A stretch of 64,000 bases of DNA from Bacteroidota bacterium (GTDB lineage Bacteria; Bacteroidota; Bacteroidia; Bacteroidales; UBA7960): the NCBI GenBank assembly GCA_007693555.1, contig REDJ01000108.1, positions 1 to 64,000 of the forward strand, written 5' to 3'. The position numbers and the translations under genes were made by a program. Positions 45,422 through 53,443 of this stretch are shown here, piece after piece. The notes below the pieces were generated by a model. The model searched no databases, was not told the origin of the DNA, and worked only from the letters and a program-made list of their open reading frames with translations. Numbering within the stretch: the first letter of the stretch is position 1; each line of letters starts with the position of its first letter.

Positions 45422-47137
45422 ATGAGTTTTATTATTCATGTAAATAACACCCCGATTGAAGCCAAAGAAGGTGAAATCCTTCTGGATGTATTGCGTAGAA
45501 ATGGTATTAAAATACCTACTTTGTGCTATATGCCCGGTTTTACTCCATCAGGAGCCTGCAGATTGTGTGTTGTAGAGATGGAAGGGAAAAGAGACCTCAT
45601 CACATCCTGTTCTTATCCTGCAGAGGAAGACATGGTTATTAAAACCAACTCGCACAGAGTTATGAAGGCAAAAAAGTCGCTTGTTGAAATGTTGCTGAGC
45701 AATCACCCTGACGATTGTCTTTACTGCGAGCGTAATGGAAACTGTGAGCTGCAGTGGCTTGCTGAAGAAATGAATATCAAAGAACGTAAGTATTTCAGCG
45801 AAAAGAAAACCGATAAGCGCGACCACTCAAGTCCCAGTGTTTATCGTGATCCTGCCAAATGCATCCTTTGCAATCGTTGTGTGAGAGTTTGTGAGGAAGT
45901 TCAGCTCGTAACTGCCATTGAGTTTATATCCAGGGGAAATAAAACCACTGTAAATTCTGCCTTTAACAAAGGGTTAAATATTTCCAGTTGCATCAATTGC
46001 GGTCAATGTATCATGGTTTGTCCAACCGGTGCTTTGGTTGATATTTCTCATATTGAAAAGGTTCAGTCAGCACTTACCGGTTCCAAAAAATACCCGGTTG
46101 CACTGGTATCTCCGGCTTTTGTAGCTTCTATTACTGAGCAGTTAAACCTGAAGCCTTCAGATAAACCCGCCGGACTTATCACGGCAGCTCTGCACAAAAT
46201 TGGCTTTAAGAAGGTTTTTGATTTGGGCTTTTCCAGTGATATAAATGTTAAACTGGAGGCAATGCTTTTAAAAGAAAGGGCAGAAAAGAAAATCAAAAAA
46301 CCAGTATTCTCGTCCTGTTGCCCTGCCTGGATAAAATATGCTGAAGAATTTATACCTGAGATGATTTCTGATATTTCTATTGCAAAATCTCCACAACAAA
46401 TACTCGGTCATCTCGTAAAAAACCATAATAATGTTACACCTGATGATCCTGACAGACAGCTCTACACAGTTTCTTTTATGGCATGTGTGGCAAATAAATT
46501 TGAAGCATCACGTGAAGAGAATACACATAAAGGGATTTCAGAAATAGATGCAACACTTACAGTAAGAGAATTTAATAAAATGCTGCGCAGCTTTGGCATC
46601 AATATTTTACGTCTCGCACCTGAAAAATTTGATCTACCTTTCAATTCGGGTTCCAATGCAGGATTAAAAATGTCATACAGCGGAGGTAAAGCTGAAGCTG
46701 TTGCTTTAGAATTGAATAATATTATAAATGACACAAAATCAAATATAAAATTTACGCCTCCCAAAAATCCGGGAAGTAAAAAGGAAGTAAAGGTACAAAT
46801 TGGAAAACAGGAGTTTGGTTTTGCCTGGGTAAGCGGCATTGCTGAAGCCCAGAAATACTTTGATGAACTGAAAGCTGCAAATCGCACTGACATTCATTAT
46901 GTTGAAGTGATGGCCTGTCAGGGAGGCTGTGCGGGTGGAGGAGGTCAACCCATTCATTGGAGCTATGAAAAACCAAGGCAAAGAAAAAAATCTGCCCAGG
47001 ACCTGGAAAAAAATATCAAAATTCACTCTCCATCTCAAAATACTATGATGGAGGAGCATCTGTTAAAGTTTTTTTCATCCGGGGATGATTTGAAAACTTT
47101 GCATACCAGATTTAAAAAGAGAGAGGTATTAAAATAA
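45422..47137 (+). CDS. hydA: HydA-like [FeFe]-hydrogenase catalytic subunit with altered active-site residues
   Basis: Full M3-type layout of 571 residues: [2Fe-2S] (1-80), His-ligated [4Fe-4S] (94-108), two [4Fe-4S] motifs (147-157, 190-200), the H-cluster domain (225-510) and the small-subunit tail. Numbering happens to match Clostridium pasteurianum CpI at the H-cluster. Cys299/Cys300 (SSCCPAW), Cys355 (MACVANKFEA), Cys499 and Cys503 (MACQGGC), Met353, Met497, Glu279, Arg286 and Ser319 are kept. Glu282 is Leu, Pro354 is Ala and Lys358 is Asn, and the ADLTIMEE block is gone. The protein therefore probably binds an H-cluster but with a changed proton path and cyanide contacts. It forms the core of the HydABC trimer, 10 nt after hydB. 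Confidence 0.9.
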   Translation: MSFIIHVNNTPIEAKEGEILLDVLRRNGIKIPTLCYMPGFTPSGACRLCVVEMEGKRDLITSCSYPAEEDMVIKTNSHRVMKAKKSLVEMLLSNHPDDCLYCERNGNCELQWLAEEMNIKERKYFSEKKTDKRDHSSPSVYRDPAKCILCNRCVRVCEEVQLVTAIEFISRGNKTTVNSAFNKGLNISSCINCGQCIMVCPTGALVDISHIEKVQSALTGSKKYPVALVSPAFVASITEQLNLKPSDKPAGLITAALHKIGFKKVFDLGFSSDINVKLEAMLLKERAEKKIKKPVFSSCCPAWIKYAEEFIPEMISDISIAKSPQQILGHLVKNHNNVTPDDPDRQLYTVSFMACVANKFEASREENTHKGISEIDATLTVREFNKMLRSFGINILRLAPEKFDLPFNSGSNAGLKMSYSGGKAEAVALELNNIINDTKSNIKFTPPKNPGSKKEVKVQIGKQEFGFAWVSGIAEAQKYFDELKAANRTDIHYVEVMACQGGCAGGGGQPIHWSYEKPRQRKKSAQDLEKNIKIHSPSQNTMMEEHLLKFFSSGDDLKTLHTRFKKREVLK

Positions 47138-47192
47138 AGGGTAAAACCGGTTTGATTATCAGTTAATTTAAAAAATTTAAGCACAGTCATTT

Positions 47193-49229
47193 ATGGACAA
47201 TTCCGGTAAAAACCAGTTTATCTATACAGTGAAAGACCGCTGCAAGGTCTGTTACACTTGTGTAAGGGAATGTCCTGCCAAAGCCATAAAAATCATCAAT
47301 GGCCAGGCCGAGATCATAACAGAGCGCTGTATAGCCTGCGGTAATTGTGTTAAAGTTTGCAGCCGCGACGCGAAAATGTTCTCCTTTTCTATTGACAGGG
47401 TTAAGAAACTCATTAACGGACCCCACAAAGTAGCTGCAATAATTGCACCTAGTTTGGCAGGAGAGTTTATAGATATATCTGATTCTCAAACCCTTGTAGG
47501 GATGATAAAAGCACTGGGCTTTGATTATGTGAATGAAGTGGCTTTTGGTGCCGAACTTGTGGCTGAAGGATATAAAAAACTCCTGAAAAATGACCAGAAG
47601 CGAACATTTATTTCAACAAGTTGTCCTGCTATTGTCAGTTATGTTGAAAAACATCATCCCCAGATTGTAAATTCCCTTGCGCCCCTTGTTTCTCCAATGA
47701 TAGCTACTGCCAGGGTGCTGCATGAAATGCACGGAAAAGATCTGAAAATTGTTTTCATTGGTCCTTGTATTGCCAAAAAAGGGGAAGCCGCACTTGGGCA
47801 GTTTAAGGATTTGGTTCACGAAGTAATATCTTTTATTGAACTGCGTCGTATGTTTGAAGACAAAAAGATAACCCCTGGTAATATTGAACCCGCAGAGTTT
47901 GATCCCCCTATTGCCGGTAAAGGCTCAGTGTTTCCCATAAGTGGAGGAATGCTCCAAACCGTTGACCTGGAGGAAGACTTCCTGAAAGGTGAAATTGTTG
48001 TTGCTGAAGGGCGCCAGGATATTACAGAGGTTCTTAAAGAATTTGAAGAAGGATACCTGGAAGCAAAACTTTTCGACCTGTTATGCTGTAATGGATGTAT
48101 CAACGGACCAGGAATGAGCAACAGACAGCAATTCTTCCTGAAACGAAAGAATATCAGCAATTTTGCCAAAAGACAAACTGATAAAATGGATCAGAAAGAA
48201 TGGCAAAAGAATATAAAGCGATTTTCAGGCATCAAGCTCGAAAGATATTTTATTGCTGATGATCAGCGTTATCCATCAAATTTTAGTGATGAGGAAATCA
48301 AAAAGGTTAAATTAAAACTGGGTATTAAAAGTCAGGACGATGAGCTCAATTGCACTGCCTGTGGTTATGATTCATGTCATGAACATGCAATTGCCATTCT
48401 GAAGGGAATTGCAGAAACAGAAATGTGCCTGCCCTATACCATTGACAAACTGCATGAATATATTAAAGAACTGGATATTTCGAATAATAAACTGGCATCA
48501 ACCCAGGCTGCACTGAAACAATCAGAAAAACTGGCTTCCATGGGGCAGTTGGCTGCAGGTATAGCTCATGAAGTAAACAACCCACTGGGAGTAGTCATTA
48601 TGTATGCGCACCTACTTCTTGATGAGATAGAGCCCGATTCGCCATATTACAAAGATTTAAAACTTATCGTAGATCAGGCTGATAGGTGCAAGAAAATTGT
48701 TGGCGGATTGCTTAACTTTGCAAGAAAAAGCAAAGTAAATATTGCAGAGGTTGGTACCCGGTCTTTGATAAAAAGCAGCCTGAAAGCAGTTGTAATGCCT
48801 GCCAATATCGACCTCAAAATTGAGGTTAATACCGATAAACAAAAAATTGCCTGTGATCATGACCAAATGGTACAGGTATTTTCTAATCTTGCAAAGAATG
48901 CTGTTGATGCCATGTCTGAGGGGGGCGAGCTCATCATTAAGGTTGATGATGATCCGGTAGACCCCGAAGGAGTTATTTTTACAATTAAAGATACAGGTAC
49001 AGGTATTTCTCCTGAAAATATGGATCGTATGTTTGAGCCTTTTTTTACCACCAAAGATGACGGAAAAGGCACAGGACTGGGATTACCCATAATTTATGGT
49101 ATTGTAAAAATGCACAAAGGAAATATAAAGGTAGAATCCAATAACGATCCAAATAAAGGTAAAACCGGAACCAGTTTCTTTGTTTCCCTGCCCGGAAATA
49201 AAGAAAAAGTAAAAGCTATTGAGGATTGA
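47193..49229 (+). CDS. [FeFe]-hydrogenase-like sensor fused to a histidine kinase
   Basis: Paralogue of the PAS-type sensor, here joined to a kinase. Two [4Fe-4S] motifs (17-57), the H-cluster-like domain with L1 TSCPAI (Cys144), L2 GPCIAKKGEA (Cys192) and L3 CCNGCINGPG (Cys298, Cys302), a second Cys cluster (387, 390, 395, 412), a short coiled coil, HisKA with His459 (GIAHEVNNPLG) and an ATPase domain with TGTGIS and GKGTGLGLP. Unlike its paralogue it keeps all four H-cluster-ligand positions, though C299 of the double Cys is absent. I infer an H2- or redox-driven kinase. The gene follows hydA by 55 nt and is followed by two receiver genes. Confidence 0.9.
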   Translation: MDNSGKNQFIYTVKDRCKVCYTCVRECPAKAIKIINGQAEIITERCIACGNCVKVCSRDAKMFSFSIDRVKKLINGPHKVAAIIAPSLAGEFIDISDSQTLVGMIKALGFDYVNEVAFGAELVAEGYKKLLKNDQKRTFISTSCPAIVSYVEKHHPQIVNSLAPLVSPMIATARVLHEMHGKDLKIVFIGPCIAKKGEAALGQFKDLVHEVISFIELRRMFEDKKITPGNIEPAEFDPPIAGKGSVFPISGGMLQTVDLEEDFLKGEIVVAEGRQDITEVLKEFEEGYLEAKLFDLLCCNGCINGPGMSNRQQFFLKRKNISNFAKRQTDKMDQKEWQKNIKRFSGIKLERYFIADDQRYPSNFSDEEIKKVKLKLGIKSQDDELNCTACGYDSCHEHAIAILKGIAETEMCLPYTIDKLHEYIKELDISNNKLASTQAALKQSEKLASMGQLAAGIAHEVNNPLGVVIMYAHLLLDEIEPDSPYYKDLKLIVDQADRCKKIVGGLLNFARKSKVNIAEVGTRSLIKSSLKAVVMPANIDLKIEVNTDKQKIACDHDQMVQVFSNLAKNAVDAMSEGGELIIKVDDDPVDPEGVIFTIKDTGTGISPENMDRMFEPFFTTKDDGKGTGLGLPIIYGIVKMHKGNIKVESNNDPNKGKTGTSFFVSLPGNKEKVKAIED

Positions 49230-49245
49230 TTAAAAAGAATTAGCT

Positions 49246-49644
49246 ATGCTGAAAATTGAGAAAAAGAAAATTCTATTGGTAGATGATGACCCCGATTATC
49301 TCCTGCAACTTAACATTGCACTGCAGGATATGGGATTTGAGGTTGTTGCTGCGGATACCCAACAGGAAGCAGAAAATATTATTGAAAAAATCAAACCCGA
49401 TTTAGCCATACTTGATCTGATGATGGAAAATCAGGATACTGGTTTCATCCTGTGTCATAAAATTAAAAATAAATATCCTGATGTACCTATTATCATTGCT
49501 TCGGCTGTAACTGCTGAAACAGGACTGCTGTTTGACGTAGAATCTGAAGAAGATAAAGAATGGATCAAAGCCGATCTGTTTCTTGATAAAGGTATAAGAA
49601 TGGATCAACTGCATAAGGAAATCAATAAATTGCTTAAAATATAG
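49246..49644 (+). CDS. Single-domain response regulator receiver
   Basis: A lone receiver domain: acidic pocket VDDDPDY, phospho-acceptor Asp in LAILDLMM (about residue 57) and Thr/Ser-type position in IIIASAVTAE. Without an output domain it acts as a phosphate shuttle or allosteric switch. It lies 16 nt after the hydrogenase-like sensor kinase and 3 nt before the receiver-kinase hybrid, which makes a sensor, receiver, kinase relay likely. Confidence 0.93.
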   Translation: MLKIEKKKILLVDDDPDYLLQLNIALQDMGFEVVAADTQQEAENIIEKIKPDLAILDLMMENQDTGFILCHKIKNKYPDVPIIIASAVTAETGLLFDVESEEDKEWIKADLFLDKGIRMDQLHKEINKLLKI

Positions 49645-49647
49645 GCA

Positions 49648-50772
49648 ATGGGAAAATTAAACCTGCTGGTAGTTGATGATGAACCCGGTATAAGAAGTGG
49701 AATAAAACGTATCCTGGAAAGTTTCTCCGTTAGCTACCCTTTCATGGATGAAGATTTTGATTTTGAAGTTCTGGAGGCAGAAACCGGGGAAGAAGCCATT
49801 GAGTTGCTTGACAATTACATGTTTGATATTGTACTGCTCGACAATAAGTTACCGGGTATCCAGGGCATAGATGTGCTTGAGTACATTAAAAAACAAGCTA
49901 TTGATGTAATAGTTGTCATGATTACATCCTATGCATCACTTGACCTTGCAGTAAAAGCCACCAAAAGCGGCGCTTACGACTTTGTTCCAAAACCCTTCAC
50001 ACCAAAGGAACTCAGAAGCTGTCTTGAAAATATTGCCAAGCAGCTTTTTTTGAGAAGAATGACGCAAAAGCTGCAGGTTGAGGGAAAACAAATAAGATTT
50101 CAGTTTTTATCTGTATTGTCACATGAATTAAAATCTCCCATCAATGCAATTGAAGGTTATCTGAGGTTGATGGAGGAAAAAAGAAACGGCGACAAGATTG
50201 ATAATTACATGGAAATGATCCAAAGGTCGTTGGCACGAGTACAGGATATGAGGAACCTTATTCTGGATTTATTGGATTTTACCCGAATAGAATCCGGAAA
50301 AAAACAAAGAAATATCAAACCGGTTGACCTATGTGAAGTTGCATCGCAATCCATTGATTTGATGCAGCCCCTGTGTATTCAAAAAGATATTGATATTCAT
50401 TTGAATTGTAATAAAAAAATTTCTTTACAGGCAGATAAACAAGAGCTGGAAATCATCTTCAATAACCTGTTGTCAAATGCTGTAAAATACAATAAACAAA
50501 GTGGAAGAATTGATGTGGGACTTTTTCAGGAAAAGGGAGAAATTAAACTTAGCGTAAGTGATACAGGCATTGGAATGGAAAAGAAAGACTTAGAAAAGCT
50601 TTTTGAAGATTTTGTCAGAATTAAAAGTGAGCAAACAAAACATATAAGTGGTACGGGGTTAGGTTTATCGCTCGTAAAAAAAATAGCAGATTTGTACGAT
50701 GCCAAAATTGAAGTTGAGAGCATACCCGATGAGGGGAGTACTTTTACTATTAGGTTTCCTTTTTCCGAATAG
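49648..50772 (+). CDS. Receiver-histidine kinase hybrid (REC-HisKA-HATPase)
   Basis: Receiver (1-130) with VVDDEPG and acceptor Asp in IVLLDNKLPG, then HisKA with the phospho-site LSHELKSPINAIEG (about His156) and an ATPase domain with the boxes VSDTGIGME and GTGLGLSLVKK. There is no membrane segment, so the protein is cytoplasmic. A receiver placed before a kinase usually modulates the kinase. Together with the upstream lone receiver and sensor kinase it forms a relay that ends without a DNA-binding domain. Confidence 0.93.
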   Translation: MGKLNLLVVDDEPGIRSGIKRILESFSVSYPFMDEDFDFEVLEAETGEEAIELLDNYMFDIVLLDNKLPGIQGIDVLEYIKKQAIDVIVVMITSYASLDLAVKATKSGAYDFVPKPFTPKELRSCLENIAKQLFLRRMTQKLQVEGKQIRFQFLSVLSHELKSPINAIEGYLRLMEEKRNGDKIDNYMEMIQRSLARVQDMRNLILDLLDFTRIESGKKQRNIKPVDLCEVASQSIDLMQPLCIQKDIDIHLNCNKKISLQADKQELEIIFNNLLSNAVKYNKQSGRIDVGLFQEKGEIKLSVSDTGIGMEKKDLEKLFEDFVRIKSEQTKHISGTGLGLSLVKKIADLYDAKIEVESIPDEGSTFTIRFPFSE

Positions 50773-50891
50773 ATTAAAGTCATTGAAATATAACATGTTT
50801 GAACACATTATTTAAAAATTTAGTTTAATATTATAAAGCTAATGATTTCTGCTTTTGCGGAAGTAAACAACTTGAAATAAAAAAACTTAAA

Positions 50892-51542
50892 ATGAACCCA
50901 AAAAAAAGCAGGGAGCTACCCGGCAAAACCATTGAGCGCCTGAGCCAGTACAGAAGAATTTTATTTAACAGCATCAATCAGGGTAAAACCAATATATATT
51001 CGCATGAACTTGCGAATATGATGAATCTTACACCTGTGCAGGTAAGACGAGACCTTATGCTTATAGGATACTCAGGAAGCCAGAGCAAAGGATATGTAAT
51101 AAAAGATCTGGTAAATCTTATTGGGAAAATAATTGACAGTGAACAACCGCAGAAGGTTGCAATTGTGGGAATGGGTAATCTTGGCAGAGCCATAACCAGC
51201 TATTTCACCGGGAAAAGAGAGCGACTGAGTATTGTGGCAGCATTTGATAATGATGTTCAGAAAGCAAACCGTATCATTTCGGGTGTACCCTGTCATCATA
51301 TAAATCAAATTGAAGAAATATTGCCTAAAGAAAATATTAAAATAGCCATACTTACTGTTTCTCCCGAAGCAACCTATGATGTTGCAAAAATGCTCATGAA
51401 TGCAGGTATAAAAGGTATTTTAAACTATACTTCAGTGCCTCTTACCGTACCGGAAGGAATATTTCTTGAAGAATACGATATAGTAACTTCGCTTGAAAAG
51501 CTGGCTTTTTTTGTGAAAAATGACACAGAGAATAAAGAATAA
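50892..51542 (+). CDS. rex: Redox-sensing transcriptional repressor Rex
   Basis: Rex represses fermentation and hydrogenase genes until NADH builds up. The N-terminal winged helix (about 10-75) has the TPVQVRRDL motif and the Rossmann domain the NAD(H) motif VAIVGMGNLGRAI (about 88-100). Length 216 is usual. Its most likely local target is the operator-like sequence before hydC at 42967-42984. Confidence 0.94.
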   Translation: MNPKKSRELPGKTIERLSQYRRILFNSINQGKTNIYSHELANMMNLTPVQVRRDLMLIGYSGSQSKGYVIKDLVNLIGKIIDSEQPQKVAIVGMGNLGRAITSYFTGKRERLSIVAAFDNDVQKANRIISGVPCHHINQIEEILPKENIKIAILTVSPEATYDVAKMLMNAGIKGILNYTSVPLTVPEGIFLEEYDIVTSLEKLAFFVKNDTENKE

Positions 51543-51566
51543 AAACAGAATTAAAATTTTTAAAAG

Positions 51567-52487
51567 ATGAAGGTTTTTTGCAGTACCCAGGAAGCAGAAG
51601 AAAAAATTGGTAATACCGTTGTAACGACAGGCTCCTTTGATGGGGTGCATGTGGGTCATAAGGTGATTATTGAAAGATTAAAACAGATTGCCGGGGAAAT
51701 GAATGCTGAGTCAACACTTGTGACCTTTCATCCTCACCCGAGAAAAGTTTTGTATCCTGAGCAAAAGGATCTAAAGCTTATCAATTCACAGGAAGAAAAA
51801 ATAAAACTGCTTTCCAAAACCGGATTGGATAACCTGGTAATACTTCCTTTCTCAAAGGAATTCTCCAAAACCAGTTCGCACGATTTTATTACAAACATTT
51901 TACTTGAACAGTTGCATGCCAAAGTAATCATTGTTGGGCAGAACCATCATTTCGGTCATAACCGGTCGGGCGATTATTCTTATTTATACAAACTGAGCCA
52001 GGAAAAGGGATTTCGGGTTGAAGATATTCCTCTTCAGGATATTGAGAATGAAACGGTAAGCTCAACCAAAATACGTAAAGCGCTGAAAGAAGGTAATATA
52101 ATGAGGGCCAATGCCTACCTTGATCATCAATATATTATCCGGGGAAGGTTTTCTGTTGCTCCGAAACTAAATGGTATCAAAGAGGACAAATATTTCCGGA
52201 TTTCTATAGGCGAAGAAGAGAAACTCATACCACCTCCAGGGGTGTATGCAACAAGCACGGTTTGCAGTGATGAATTTCTGAAATCAATGACTATTATACA
52301 TGAAAATGCTTCAGGACAAACTTTTGTTGATACTACACTTTTGTATGATAATGTATTGCTGGATGGTGTGAGGGTTACGCTCTATTTTTACAAGAAAATC
52401 AAAGGACAGGAAATATTGGATGACGGAAAGCTGATAAGTGAAGAAATTGAGGAAGCAAAAGAAGATGTAGATGAGTTGATTTATTAA
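51567..52487 (+). CDS. RibF-like FAD synthetase with divergent C-terminal domain
   Basis: The N-terminal FMN adenylyltransferase domain (about 1-180) has the nucleotidyltransferase motifs GSFDGVHVGH and VSSTKIRKALKEG, as in RibF. The C-terminal domain (181-306) occupies the place of the riboflavin kinase but lacks the G-[FY]-P-T-A-N motif and the later conserved PT/E segment; it looks degenerate. So I infer FMN adenylylation without flavokinase activity. Its place between rex and hydG suggests it may serve the flavoprotein HydB. It is 25 nt after rex. Confidence 0.85.
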   Translation: MKVFCSTQEAEEKIGNTVVTTGSFDGVHVGHKVIIERLKQIAGEMNAESTLVTFHPHPRKVLYPEQKDLKLINSQEEKIKLLSKTGLDNLVILPFSKEFSKTSSHDFITNILLEQLHAKVIIVGQNHHFGHNRSGDYSYLYKLSQEKGFRVEDIPLQDIENETVSSTKIRKALKEGNIMRANAYLDHQYIIRGRFSVAPKLNGIKEDKYFRISIGEEEKLIPPPGVYATSTVCSDEFLKSMTIIHENASGQTFVDTTLLYDNVLLDGVRVTLYFYKKIKGQEILDDGKLISEEIEEAKEDVDELIY

Positions 52488-52503
52488 AAAGGGATTTACA
52501 ATT

Positions 52504-53295
52504 ATGACCGGTAACAATTCCATGAAGGTTATTTTTCTTGGCACTGGCACCTCCACAGGTGTCCCGGTTGTGGCATGTGATTGTGAAGTCTGCAAAAGTT
52601 ACGACAAACGCGATCACAGATTGCGCACTTCGGTCATGGTAAAAATAAATGATCATAATTTTATAATTGACTGCGGCCCCGATTTCCGCTATCAGATGAT
52701 TAGGGAAAAGGTGGAAGATATTTCAGCTATTATTTTTACGCATGGTCATCGTGATCATATTGCAGGCCTCGACGATGTCAGGGCTTTTAATTATGTACTC
52801 AATAAAACTGTTGACGTTTATGCCAGTGAAGATGTTATGAATTCTATCAGAAGAGAATTTCCATATATTTTCACAGAGAAGAGATTCTTTGGTGCACCCC
52901 AGCTTGAATTTCATATCATCGATAATCAAAAATTCAGCATCAATAATATTGAAGTAACTCCAATTGAAGTGCTTCACCATAAACTAAAGGTTTTTGGCTT
53001 CAGAATAGGAGACTTTTCTTATGTAACCGACGCCAGTTTTATTTCGGATGAAGAAAAGCAAAAGCTTAAAAACTCTGATATTCTTGTAATAAATGCTTTA
53101 CGTAAATCAAAACATATTTCTCACTTTTCACTGGATGAAGCAATTGATGTGATTAACGAAGTAAAACCTCGTAAGGCTTATATTACACATTTAAGCCATT
53201 TTATAGGATTACATAAAAAAATTGAGCAAAACCTGCCTGAAAATATTTTTCTCGCATATGACGGTTTAACAGTTGAAATTAATCACAGTATGTAA
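52504..53295 (+). CDS. MBL-fold metallohydrolase (PhnP-like)
   Basis: A metallo-beta-lactamase fold with the opening FLGTGTSTGVPVV and the metal motif THGHRDHIAGLDDVRAF; further ligands are in TDAS and HLSH. CDCEVC near residue 25 is similar to the extra zinc site of PhnP phosphodiesterases. The substrate is unknown. The start may be Met1 or Met7; Met7 (52522) would fit the first strand better. It begins 17 nt after the FAD-synthetase-like gene. Confidence 0.85.
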   Translation: MTGNNSMKVIFLGTGTSTGVPVVACDCEVCKSYDKRDHRLRTSVMVKINDHNFIIDCGPDFRYQMIREKVEDISAIIFTHGHRDHIAGLDDVRAFNYVLNKTVDVYASEDVMNSIRREFPYIFTEKRFFGAPQLEFHIIDNQKFSINNIEVTPIEVLHHKLKVFGFRIGDFSYVTDASFISDEEKQKLKNSDILVINALRKSKHISHFSLDEAIDVINEVKPRKAYITHLSHFIGLHKKIEQNLPENIFLAYDGLTVEINHSM

Positions 53296-53407
53296 AATTT
53301 CGGTGAAAAGTTATTTTTCATATTTTAATTCACTCAATATTTAGCTGTAAACTTCACAAAACTGTACTATTTAATTCTCAAGCATGCGATAAGTCTTTAA
53401 ATTTCCG

Positions 53408-53415
53408 TATTTTTG
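53408..53415 (+). promoter_or_regulatory. Candidate -7 box upstream of hydG
   Basis: TATTTTTG matches TAnnTTTG, 29 nt before the hydG ATG. No convincing -33 TTG. Confidence 0.4.
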
Positions 53416-53443
53416 TACTTGAAATACCGAAATATCACAACCC

